Shown here: piece by piece, positions 31,209 to 38,287 of the stretch
Position numbering within the stretch: position 1 is the first letter of the stretch
Layout of the letters: each line of letters begins with the position of its first letter
NCBI GenBank assembly: GCA_028292825.1
Contig: JAQGLO010000205.1
Span: 1 to 38,287 of the forward strand
Length of the DNA stretch: 38,287 nt
Source of the DNA: Alphaproteobacteria bacterium
Lineage (GTDB): Bacteria > Pseudomonadota > Alphaproteobacteria > Micropepsales > Micropepsaceae
Reading direction: 5' to 3'
The notes under the pieces: model-generated
What the model was told of the DNA's origin: nothing
The model's input: the letters and a program-made list of their open reading frames with translations, nothing else
The model's database searches: none
Translations under genes and position numbers: made by a program

Positions 31209-33833
31209 TCAGTTCAGCGTCGCACCCGCCGGCGGCGCATCGGCCAATTCGTCTGCGCCGGCGGCAAATTCCTGGCCGTTAATAACCAGGCCCGTCGTGC
31301 TGGCGCTGACGGTAACCTGCGCGCCATCGGTGATCCTGCCTTCCAAGATCAACTGCGCCAGCGGATCCTGCAGCCGGCGCTGAATGACGCGCTTGAGAGG
31401 CCGGGCGCCATAGACCGGATCGTATCCGGCATTGCCCAGCCAGTGCCGCGCCTTGTCGTCGAGCGTGATCACGATCTTGCGGTCGGCCAGAAGCCTGTCC
31501 AGCCGCGCAATCTGGATTTCGACGATCTTGTCCATGTTGGCCCGCGTCAGGCGGTGAAACAGAATGATCTCGTCCAGCCGGTTGAGGAATTCCGGACGGA
31601 AATGCGACCGGACCGCCTGCATGACCTGCGCCCTTGCCTGGGTCTGGTCGCCTTCCAGCCCCAGCAATTCGGTGCCCAGATTGGAGGTCAGGATGATCAC
31701 CGTATTGCGGAAATCCACCGTGCGGCCCTGCCCATCGGTCAGCCGGCCATCGTCCAGAACCTGCAACAGCACATTGAACACATCGGGATGGGCCTTTTCG
31801 ACTTCGTCGAACAGGATCACCTGGTAAGGCCGGCGCCGCACGGCTTCTGTCAGGACGCCGCCTTCCTCGTAACCGACATAGCCCGGCGGCGCGCCGATCA
31901 GCCGCGCCACGGCATGTTTCTCCATGAACTCGCTCATGTCGATCCGCACCAGCGCGGTGTCGTCGTCGAACAGGAACGCTGCCAGCGACTTGGTGAGTTC
32001 GGTCTTGCCGACGCCGGTCGGACCCAGGAACAGGAAGCTGCCGATGGGGCGGTTGGGATCCTGCAGGCCGGCGCGGGCGCGGCGCACCGCATTGGCGATG
32101 GCTTTCACGGCCTGGTCCTGACCGACCACACGCCGCTCCAGATCGGCTTCCATGTGGAGCAGTTTTTCGCGCTCGCCTTCCAGCATCTTGTCGACGGGAA
32201 TGCCGGTCCAGCGCGACACCACGCCTGCGATATTCTCGGCCGTGACGGCTTCGCCCGACAGGGCTGCGTCCTTGTTCTCTTCAATCGCCTTGAGCTTGCG
32301 TTCCAGGTCGGGGATGACGCCATAAGTCAGCTCGCCGGCGCGGCCGAAGTCGCCCTTGCGCTGGGCCACTTCCGCCTCCTGGCGGGCGGCGTCCAGTTTT
32401 TCCTTGAGGCCCTGGACGTCGGCGACGGATTTCTTTTCCTCCAGCCATTTGGCGGTGAGGACGCCGGACTGTTCTTCCAATGCCACCAACTCGCCTTCCA
32501 GCGCCACCAGCCGGTCGCGGCTGGCCTTGTCGGATTCCTTCTTCAGCGCCTCGCGCTCGATCTTGAGCTGGATGATGCGGCGGTCCAATTCGTCCAGCTT
32601 TTCCGGTTTGGAGTCGATCTGCATGCGCAGCCGCGAGCCGGCCTCGTCCATCAGGTCGATGGCCTTGTCCGGCAGGAAACGGTCTGTGATGTAACGGTTG
32701 GACAAAGTCGCCGCCGCCACGATGGCACCATCGGTGATGCGCACGCCGTGATGCAGTTCGTACTTCTCCTTCAGGCCGCGCAGGATGGAGATGGTGTCTT
32801 CCACCGTCGGTTCGCCTACGAAGACCGCCTGGAAGCGCCGCGCCAGCGCGGCGTCCTTTTCGACATACTTGCGATATTCATCCAGCGTGGTGGCGCCGAT
32901 GCAGTGCAGTTCGCCCCGCGCCAGAGCCGGCTTGATCAGGTTGGAGGCATCCATGGCGCCATCGGCCTTCCCGGCTCCAACAAGGGTGTGCATCTCGTCG
33001 ATGAACAGGATGATCTCGCCATTGGCACCCGTGACTTCGTTCAGCACGGCCTTCAGCCGCTCCTCGAAATCACCGCGGAACTTGGCCCCGGCAATCAGTG
33101 CGCCCATGTCCAGCGCCATCAGCTTGCGGTCCCGCAGGGATTCCGGCACGTCGCCATTGACGATGCGCAGCGCCAGGCCTTCGGCGATGGCGGTCTTGCC
33201 GACACCGGGTTCGCCGATCAGCACGGGATTGTTCTTGGTGCGGCGCGCCAGCACCTGGATGGTGCGGCGGATTTCCTCGTCGCGCCCGATCACCGGGTCC
33301 AGCTTGCCGCTGCGGGCGATCTCGGTGAGGTCGCGTGCGTATTTCTTCAGCGCGTCATAGGTGTTTTCCGCCGTGGCACTGTCGGCGGTGCGGCCCTTGC
33401 GCAGGGCGGCGATGGCGCCATTGAGCCCCTGGGCGGTGACCCCGGCTTCCTTCAGGATTTTGCCCGCATCGGTTCCCGCGGCCAGGGCCAGCGCCAGCAG
33501 CAGATATTCGGCGGTGACAAAGCTGTCGCCGCCCTTCTTCGCCACGGCTTCCGCATTTTCGAGCAGCTTGGCGGTATCCTGGGACAGGTACACCTGGCCC
33601 GAACCGCCCTGCACTTTGGGCAGCTTCTTCAACGCGACTTCGACGCCGGCACGCACGGCGCGGTCATTGCCACCGCCGGCATTGATCAGGCGGGCGGCGA
33701 GGCCTTCCTCGTCGTCAATCAGCACCTTCAGAAGGTGCTCAGGCACGAATTGCTGGTTGCCCTCGCGAAGGGCCAGAGACTGGGCGGACTGAATGAAGCC
33801 GCGCGCCCGCTCGGTAAATTTCTCGATATCCAT
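31209..33833 (-). CDS. clpB: ATP-dependent disaggregase ClpB
   Basis: The 874-residue Hsp100 protein has an N-terminal Clp-N repeat domain, AAA domain 1 with Walker [10 protein letters not shown] near 210, the ClpB-type coiled-coil middle domain (about 410-530), and AAA domain 2 with Walker [10 protein letters not shown] near 610. The IGF/L loop of ClpA/X is absent, as expected for a disaggregase that works with DnaK. ATG 33833 follows CCGGGAGAGAGC, a good ribosome-binding site. An RpoH-type promoter lies upstream. The Ala/Asp-rich C-terminus ([15 protein letters not shown]) is slightly extended. Confidence 0.97.
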   Translation of the reverse strand: MDIEKFTERARGFIQSAQSLALREGNQQFVPEHLLKVLIDDEEGLAARLINAGGGNDRAVRAGVEVALKKLPKVQGGSGQVYLSQDTAKLLENAEAVAKKGGDSFVTAEYLLLALALAAGTDAGKILKEAGVTAQGLNGAIAALRKGRTADSATAENTYDALKKYARDLTEIARSGKLDPVIGRDEEIRRTIQVLARRTKNNPVLIGEPGVGKTAIAEGLALRIVNGDVPESLRDRKLMALDMGALIAGAKFRGDFEERLKAVLNEVTGANGEIILFIDEMHTLVGAGKADGAMDASNLIKPALARGELHCIGATTLDEYRKYVEKDAALARRFQAVFVGEPTVEDTISILRGLKEKYELHHGVRITDGAIVAAATLSNRYITDRFLPDKAIDLMDEAGSRLRMQIDSKPEKLDELDRRIIQLKIEREALKKESDKASRDRLVALEGELVALEEQSGVLTAKWLEEKKSVADVQGLKEKLDAARQEAEVAQRKGDFGRAGELTYGVIPDLERKLKAIEENKDAALSGEAVTAENIAGVVSRWTGIPVDKMLEGEREKLLHMEADLERRVVGQDQAVKAIANAVRRARAGLQDPNRPIGSFLFLGPTGVGKTELTKSLAAFLFDDDTALVRIDMSEFMEKHAVARLIGAPPGYVGYEEGGVLTEAVRRRPYQVILFDEVEKAHPDVFNVLLQVLDDGRLTDGQGRTVDFRNTVIILTSNLGTELLGLEGDQTQARAQVMQAVRSHFRPEFLNRLDEIILFHRLTRANMDKIVEIQIARLDRLLADRKIVITLDDKARHWLGNAGYDPVYGARPLKRVIQRRLQDPLAQLILEGRITDGAQVTVSASTTGLVINGQEFAAGADELADAPPAGATLN

Positions 33834-33909
33834 GCTCTCTCCCGGTCGGCCCCTTTGCGGCGGCGGACCAATTCATCGGCCCCATGCATGGGCGCCGTCA
33901 CGGAAAAGC

Positions 33910-33938
33910 ATATGGGTGGCGCGGAACCGGGGCGCAAG
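33910..33938 (-). promoter_or_regulatory. RpoH (sigma-32) heat-shock promoter of clpB
   Basis: On the - strand CTTG (33935-33938) and CCCATAT (33910-33916) are separated by 18 bases, matching the alphaproteobacterial sigma-32 pattern CTTG-N17/18-CCCATnT. It lies after the DUF4167 stop and about 75 bases before the clpB start. Confidence 0.75.
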
Positions 33939-33958
33939 ACCCCGCTTTCACCGGATGG

Positions 33959-34396
33959 TTAAGCGTCGGCCTCTTCGCCTTCTTCCTCGGCCCCTTCGGC
34001 CAGGGAGAAGGACGGGCCACTGCCACTGCCATTGCCATTCTGGGGCTGCGGCTGGCCGTCGGCGCCCACGGGGCGCGGATTCTGGGCGGCCTGCTGGGCC
34101 TGGTGCTGGACAGCCTGGGCCTGCTGGGCGGCCATGATGCGGTAGTAATGCTCCGCATGCTGCAGATAGTTCTCGGCCATCACGCGGTCGCCGCCGGAAT
34201 TGGCGTCCCGGGCCATCTGCAGGTACTTCTCGTACACATGGCTGGCGGAGCCGCGGACCTTGATTTCGGGGCCGCTGGAATCAAACGTGCGGTTGGGATT
34301 GAACCCACCGCTGCCGCCGCCATTTCCGCTGCTGCTGCTGCCACCGCCATTGCCGGTATGTTGCGGCCTGCGGCCACCTCTGCGAGAGCGCTTCAC
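33959..34396 (-). CDS. DUF4167 domain-containing protein
   Basis: The 145-residue protein begins with a basic MKRSRRGGRRPQ, then a Gly/Ser/Asn-rich linker, then the conserved DUF4167 block (RGSASHVYEKYLQMARDANS, MAENYLQHAEHYYRIM). It ends in a Gln-rich and finally acidic tail (EGAEEEGEEADA). The family is typical of alphaproteobacteria, commonly near prmC-prfA; RNA or ribosome association is suspected but not established. GTG 34396 is preceded by GAGGAAGGA with about 8 bases; the open frame extends to 34444 without a ribosome-binding site. Confidence 0.88.
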   Translation of the reverse strand: MKRSRRGGRRPQHTGNGGGSSSSGNGGGSGGFNPNRTFDSSGPEIKVRGSASHVYEKYLQMARDANSGGDRVMAENYLQHAEHYYRIMAAQQAQAVQHQAQQAAQNPRPVGADGQPQPQNGNGSGSGPSFSLAEGAEEEGEEADA

Positions 34397-34570
34397 TGGT
34401 AAAGTCCTTCCTCGGCAAACGGCCCGCGCGCCAAACGCACACAAGCCGCAACGCCAGTTCGGTTCGTTTGAGTCCCCTGCCCGGCCGCGCCTTTGCGCGT
34501 AACCAGCTCAGCCCGGCAGTCCGCAAAAGCGTCGCCGGGGCGAGGATCATCCCCGACCCTCACCGCCAAT
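34397..34570. other. Spacer between prmC and the DUF4167 gene
   Basis: The 174-base GC-rich spacer shows no clear gene, T-run or strong hairpin. The DUF4167 gene may be read from the prfA-prmC operon or from its own unseen promoter here. Confidence 0.3.
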
Positions 34571-35416
34571 CTAGCCGATGGACGGTGTTTTTCCAAGGCA
34601 ATCCTTGCGGTTTCGCAGCACCACACAGCGGGGAATGCCCGCCAGGTCGGGGGCGATCCGGACCAGTTCCAGTTCCGGGAACAGGCGTTCCATGCTGTTT
34701 GCCTGCCCGATCCCGATTTCCAGCAGGGCGTGACCGCCGGGGCTGAGGATGCGGGGCAGCAAGGTTCCCAGCGCCCGGTAGGCGTCCAGCCCGTCCGGCC
34801 CGCCGTCCAGCGCGCCACGCGGCTCGAAGCGGGACACGTCCAGCGCCAGTGATTCGATGTCGCCGGAGGGGATGTAGGGCGGATTGGAGAAGACAAGGTC
34901 AAAGGGGCCGTCAGCGGCATCCCAGTCCGCCAGCCGGATTTCCGCACGCCCGGGTGCCAGGCGTTCGGTGTTGGCTTTCGCCCAGGCAAAGGCCTGCGGC
35001 GCGGATTCAAACCCCACGCCGCGCGCATTGGGAAACTCGGTCAGCGCGGCCAGCAGGATGGCGCCCGAGCCGGTCCCCAGATCCGCGATCCGCAAGGCTG
35101 CGGAGCGGTCGGGAATGACGCGCAGCGCTTCCTCGATCAGGGTCTCGGTGTCGGGACGCGGCACCAGCACGCCGGGACCGACGTCGAACGCCATGCTCCA
35201 GAATTCCTTGGCGCCTGTGATATAGGCGAAGGGCTCATGCACAGTGCGGCGCGACACCAGCGCCGCGAAACGCATCGCCTGGTCCGGCGTCGGTGTGGCG
35301 GTCAGGGTGGCGTCCCGGTCGATGCCAAGCGCATGGGCCAGCAGCAGGCGGGCCTCGCCGCGCGGGTTTTCGATCTCCGCTTCGGCCAGCAGCCGTGTCG
35401 CGTCTTCCAGCGTCAC
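34571..35416 (-). CDS. prmC: Release factor glutamine methyltransferase PrmC
   Basis: The 281-residue protein has the N-terminal PrmC helical domain ([15 protein letters not shown]) and a Rossmann methyltransferase domain with the SAM-binding [14 protein letters not shown] and catalytic NPPYIPSG. It methylates the glutamine of the GGQ motif of RF1 and RF2, improving peptide release. GTG 35416 overlaps the prfA stop by four bases (GTGA), so it is coupled to its substrate's gene, as in many bacteria. Confidence 0.96.
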   Translation of the reverse strand: MTLEDATRLLAEAEIENPRGEARLLLAHALGIDRDATLTATPTPDQAMRFAALVSRRTVHEPFAYITGAKEFWSMAFDVGPGVLVPRPDTETLIEEALRVIPDRSAALRIADLGTGSGAILLAALTEFPNARGVGFESAPQAFAWAKANTERLAPGRAEIRLADWDAADGPFDLVFSNPPYIPSGDIESLALDVSRFEPRGALDGGPDGLDAYRALGTLLPRILSPGGHALLEIGIGQANSMERLFPELELVRIAPDLAGIPRCVVLRNRKDCLGKTPSIG

Positions 35417-36495
35417 GTATCCGACGCCTCATATTCCGCCAGGCGGTCGGCCTGGTCCTGGGCCACCAGGGCGTCGATGATCTCGCCCAGTTCGTCGCCC
35501 GAGACGATGCGCGACAGGTTGTAGAGTGTCAGGTTGATGCGGTGGTCGGTAACGCGGCCCTGCGGGTAATTGTAGGTGCGGATGCGCTCGCTGCGGTCGC
35601 CCGAGCCCACCAGGCTCTTGCGCTCGCTGGCGCGTGCGGAATCCACCCGCTTGCGCTCGGCGTCATAGATCTTGGCCCGCAGCATGGTCATGGCCTTGGC
35701 CTTGTTCTTGTGCTGGGATTTTTCTTCCTGCATCGCCACCACGGTGTTGGTGGGGATGTGGGTGATGCGCACGGCGCTGTCGGTCTTGTTGACATGCTGG
35801 CCGCCGGCGCCCTGGGCCCGGTAGGTGTCGATGCGCAGGTCTTTCTCGTTGATGACGATATCGACATCCTCGGCTTCCGGCAGCACCGCGACGGTGGCGG
35901 CGCTGGTGTGGATGCGGCCCTGGGTTTCGGTGGCGGGCACGCGCTGGACGCGGTGAACGCCGCTTTCGAACTTCAGCTTGGCGTAGACGCCGCGGCCCTC
36001 GACCTCGAGGGTGGCGTCCTTGAAACCGCCCAGGTCGCTTTCCGACAGCGACATGATCTCGGTCTTCCAGCCTTGAAGACTGCAATAGCGCTGGTACATG
36101 CCCAGCAGGTCGCCGGCGAACAAGGCGGCCTCGTCACCGCCAGTGCCGGCGCGGATTTCCAGAATGGCGGATGATGCGTCGGCGGCATCGCGCGGCAGCA
36201 GCTGGATCTTGAGGGCATGGTCCAGCTCGGTCAGGCGGGCGCGCAGGTCGGCGCGTTCCTGCTCCGCCATGCCGCGCATCTCCGCATCCGTGCCGGCATC
36301 GGCCATCAGCGCTTCGGTATCCTCCAGCTGGGTCTGGGCGCTGCGATAGTCGCGCACCGTCTCGATCACCGGCGCCAGCTCAGCATGTTCGCGGCTCAGC
36401 TTGACGAAGGCCGCGCCGCCCGCGCCCGAGGCCATTTCGGACTCCAGCGCGGAGAAACGCTCCAGCAGCCTTTCCAGCTTGGCGGCGGGGATCAT
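35413..36495 (-). CDS. prfA: Peptide chain release factor 1
   Basis: The 360-residue protein has the RF1 codon-recognition PxT motif (VPATETQGR) and the GGQ motif ([18 protein letters not shown]), which triggers hydrolysis at UAA and UAG stops. ATG 36495 follows GGGAGGA at 8 bases. prmC follows at once. Many genes of this window end in TAG, so RF1 will be heavily used for termination here. Confidence 0.97.
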   Translation of the reverse strand: MIPAAKLERLLERFSALESEMASGAGGAAFVKLSREHAELAPVIETVRDYRSAQTQLEDTEALMADAGTDAEMRGMAEQERADLRARLTELDHALKIQLLPRDAADASSAILEIRAGTGGDEAALFAGDLLGMYQRYCSLQGWKTEIMSLSESDLGGFKDATLEVEGRGVYAKLKFESGVHRVQRVPATETQGRIHTSAATVAVLPEAEDVDIVINEKDLRIDTYRAQGAGGQHVNKTDSAVRITHIPTNTVVAMQEEKSQHKNKAKAMTMLRAKIYDAERKRVDSARASERKSLVGSGDRSERIRTYNYPQGRVTDHRINLTLYNLSRIVSGDELGEIIDALVAQDQADRLAEYEASDT

Positions 36496-36675
36496 GGGGC
36501 TGTCCTCCCAAGATCAGGGCGCCCGGGGCATGCAAGGCGCAAGGGCTTGAGGGTTGTTTTGATGAACGGGGCGGACCCCCTCTCCCCCTGTGCCTGTCTG
36601 TCCACGTCCTGCATCCATTCTTCTTTCGAGTCCAACCGCGATTTTACCATGGCTGGAAGCGGTGTTGATAAGGCC
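36496..36675. other. Spacer upstream of prfA
   Basis: This region lies between the ispG terminator and prfA and should hold the prfA-prmC promoter on the - strand. No strong gene and no clear -35/-10 pair could be assigned. Confidence 0.35.
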
Positions 36676-36711
36676 AAACAAAAAGGCAGCCGCGATCGCT
36701 CGCGGCTGCCT
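36676..36711 (-). terminator. Intrinsic terminator after ispG
   Basis: On the - strand a perfect 12-bp stem (AGGCAGCCGCGA / TCGCGGCTGCCT, 4-base loop) is followed by TTTTTGTTT. It lies 17 bases after the ispG stop and is the clearest rho-independent terminator of the window. Confidence 0.93.
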
Positions 36712-36727
36712 GATTCCATGTGCGTCG

Positions 36728-37870
36728 CTACTGGGCGGCTGCGAGCGGGCTCTTTTCCGTTTCGCCGCGCGCCGATTCAATCTCGGCCGCCTTCTTCTCG
36801 CACAGCTCGACGACATGGTTCACCAGGTCCTCGTTGCCCAGCTTGTAGGCGGGCTTGCCGTTCAGATAGATCATGCCATGACCCTTGCCGGCGCCGCCGC
36901 CGGTGAAGGCGAGATCGGTTTCCTTGGCCTCGCCCGGCCCGTTCACGACGCAGCCGATGATCGACAGCGACATGGGGGTGGCGATGTGCTTCAGCCGCTC
37001 TTCCAGGGTCTTGACGGTGTCGATGACATTGAAGCCCTGGCGGGCGCAGCTGGGGCAGGACACGATGTTGACGCCGCGATGGCGCAGGTTCAGCGATTTC
37101 AGGATGTCGAAGCCGACGCGCACTTCTTCCACGGGATCGGCCGACAGCGAAACGCGAATGGTGTCGCCGATGCCGCTCCACAGCAGCATGCCCATGCCGA
37201 TGGAGGATTTCACGGTGCCGGAAATCATGCCGCCGGCCTCGGTGATGCCCACATGCAGCGGGCAGTCGATGGCTTCGGACAGCGCCTGGTAGGCGGCGAC
37301 GGCGAGGAACGGGTCGGACGCCTTCACCGAGATCTTGTATTCGCGGAAATCCAGATCATCGAGGATTTTGGCGTGGTTCAGCGCGCTTTCCACCATCGCT
37401 TCGGGGCACGGCTCGCCATATTTCTCCAGCAGGTCGGATTCCAGCGAGCCGGCATTGACGCCGATGCGCATGGAGCAGCCATGGTCCTTGGCGGCCTGCA
37501 CCACTTCGCGCACCCGCGCGGGGGAGCCGATATTGCCGGGATTGATGCGCAGGCAGGCGGCGCCGTTCTGGGCGGCCTCGATGGCGCGCTTGTAGTGGAA
37601 ATGGATGTCGGCCACGACCGGGATGGCGGACGCCTTGGTGATGGCCTTCATCGCCTTGGTGGCGTCTTCGTCGGGACAGGAGACGCGCACGATGTCGGCG
37701 CCGGCTTCCACGATGCCGCGGATCTGCTCGATGGTGGCGCGGGCGTCACCGGTGATGGTGTTGGTCATGGTCTGGACCGTGATCGGGGCGTCGCCGCCGA
37801 CCGGCACATTGCCGACCATGATCTGGCGCGAAACGCGCCGGTGAATATCGCGATAAGCTCGAACGCTCAT
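36728..37870 (-). CDS. ispG: 4-hydroxy-3-methylbut-2-en-1-yl diphosphate synthase IspG
   Basis: The 380-residue protein shows the bacterial IspG layout: a TIM barrel ([41 protein letters not shown]) and a C-terminal [4Fe-4S] domain with CPSC near 270 and the third cysteine and Glu in [14 protein letters not shown]. It reduces MECDP to HMBPP in the MEP pathway, using the product of IspF, encoded by ispDF in this window. It lies 9 bases from the RodZ-like gene and ends at a strong terminator. Confidence 0.97.
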   Translation of the reverse strand: MSVRAYRDIHRRVSRQIMVGNVPVGGDAPITVQTMTNTITGDARATIEQIRGIVEAGADIVRVSCPDEDATKAMKAITKASAIPVVADIHFHYKRAIEAAQNGAACLRINPGNIGSPARVREVVQAAKDHGCSMRIGVNAGSLESDLLEKYGEPCPEAMVESALNHAKILDDLDFREYKISVKASDPFLAVAAYQALSEAIDCPLHVGITEAGGMISGTVKSSIGMGMLLWSGIGDTIRVSLSADPVEEVRVGFDILKSLNLRHRGVNIVSCPSCARQGFNVIDTVKTLEERLKHIATPMSLSIIGCVVNGPGEAKETDLAFTGGGAGKGHGMIYLNGKPAYKLGNEDLVNHVVELCEKKAAEIESARGETEKSPLAAAQ

Positions 37871-37879
37871 GTTACGTCC

Positions 37880-38287
37880 TTAGTGGTTGAACCGGTCCAC
37901 CAGCGACTGGGGGTCGAGGGAGACGCGGCCGAGTATTTGTTGTGACTGTCCCGCCCGGCCCAGCGAGATGCCGTCCAGGTCCACTTCCAGCCCGGCGGCA
38001 TTGTTCGTGGCCATGCTGAGGCCGGGAAGATTGGGAACACGATAGACGTCGCCGGCCTTGAGGTCGCGGTTCAGATAGATCTGGCCATCCTGGCCCCGGA
38101 CCGTGAGGCGGGTATCGCTGCGCGCCCGCAGGATCACGCGCGGGCTGGCATTGCCGGCGCCATAGGTCTGGCCATTGGACGGCGCCGGAGGAACCGCCGC
38201 CTGCTTCTGGGCGGCATTCAGCGCGGCGGGCTGGGCGACATTGGGGCCTGCCGGCGCGGCGGCGGGCGGCGTGATGCGGGTGGCGGG
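37880..38287 (-). CDS. RodZ-like protein, C-terminal part (cut by window end)
   Basis: The visible 135 residues are the 3' part of a longer frame that runs off the window. A Pro/Ala/Gln-rich linker is followed by a DUF4115-like beta domain (VILRARSDTRLTVRG, LKAGDVYRVPNLPGLSMATN, VDLDGISLG). Such domains end RodZ-type proteins, which have an N-terminal helix-turn-helix and a transmembrane segment and connect MreB to the elongasome. This order, just before ispG, is common in alphaproteobacteria. The N-terminal domains are not in view, so identity rests on the C-terminal domain and context. Confidence 0.75.
   Translation of the reverse strand, partial: PATRITPPAAAPAGPNVAQPAALNAAQKQAAVPPAPSNGQTYGAGNASPRVILRARSDTRLTVRGQDGQIYLNRDLKAGDVYRVPNLPGLSMATNNAAGLEVDLDGISLGRAGQSQQILGRVSLDPQSLVDRFNH

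Noticed and set aside
31443-33962. 839-codon open frame antisense to clpB
   Set aside because: It mirrors ClpB codons, has no family motif and no start signal; ClpB is unambiguous.
36492-36719. Small leftward ORF between ispG and prfA
   Set aside because: It reads through the intrinsic terminator hairpin of ispG and has no conserved feature.
1-38287. tRNA, rRNA or CRISPR array
   Set aside because: No cloverleaf, rRNA segment or regularly spaced direct repeats were noticed on reading the window; a covariance-model scan would be needed to exclude small RNAs.

Overview
The window reads as a chromosomal segment of a GC-rich alphaproteobacterium. The evidence is the block mazG / hflX-hfq / ntrX-ntrY-ntrC-ntrB / ispDF-pgpA-cinA / ratA-lipA, the DUF4167 protein next to prmC-prfA, and a RodZ-type gene just upstream of ispG. 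These are characteristic alphaproteobacterial neighbourhoods. A Rhizomicrobium- or Micropepsaceae-like organism would fit the accessory genes (PQQ dehydrogenase, CHRD, cupins, PHA depolymerase), but this assignment is a guess. No rRNA, tRNA or CRISPR array was seen.

Layout. (1) 1-5111: an accessory oxidative cluster. A Tat-exported TIM-barrel isomerase-like protein, a CHRD protein and a cytochrome c-PQQ dehydrogenase lie on the + strand. Two exported cupin proteins face them from the - strand. (2) 5112-18179: housekeeping. It holds a MazG pyrophosphohydrolase, HflX and Hfq, and the complete nitrogen two-component set NtrB-NtrC-NtrY-NtrX. The fused IspDF, PgpA and the CinA-type amidase (PncC) lie divergently from ntrB. 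RatA (COQ10/START) and lipoyl synthase follow. (3) 18249-21394: an intact insertion of an IS1595-family element of 3,130 bp, with 25-bp terminal inverted repeats (one mismatch) and an exact 8-bp target duplication AATGATAT. Besides the transposase it carries an exported small protein, a P63C-domain protein, a 55-residue Lys-rich protein overlapping the transposase gene, and a doubtful fourth ORF. It sits about 70 bp upstream of lipA. (4) 21395-31132: a small membrane protein, an Aas-type acyl-ACP/acyl-CoA synthetase, a MASE1 histidine kinase, bacterioferritin with its ferredoxin behind a Fur-like box, a GST, an intracellular PHA depolymerase, an S1/P1 nuclease, an M23 peptidase and a CsaA-like protein. 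(5) 31173-38287: ClpB with a clear heat-shock (RpoH) promoter, a DUF4167 protein, prmC-prfA, ispG with a strong terminator, and the C-terminal part of a RodZ-like protein cut by the window end.

How the genes work together. NtrB/NtrC and NtrY/NtrX form two sensor-regulator pairs in one stretch, and NtrX lacks the GAFTGA loop that NtrC has. IspDF and IspG supply three steps of the MEP isoprenoid pathway. Bfd and Bfr store and release iron. PrmC methylates the GGQ motif of PrfA, its direct neighbour. ClpB and the CsaA-like protein both point to protein quality control. The most novel parts are the cargo-bearing IS1595 element, the periplasmic PQQ/CHRD/cupin cluster, the out-of-frame overlap that gives bacterioferritin an N-terminal extension, and the repeated use of a shared CTAG/TTAG as overlapping stop codons of convergent genes.
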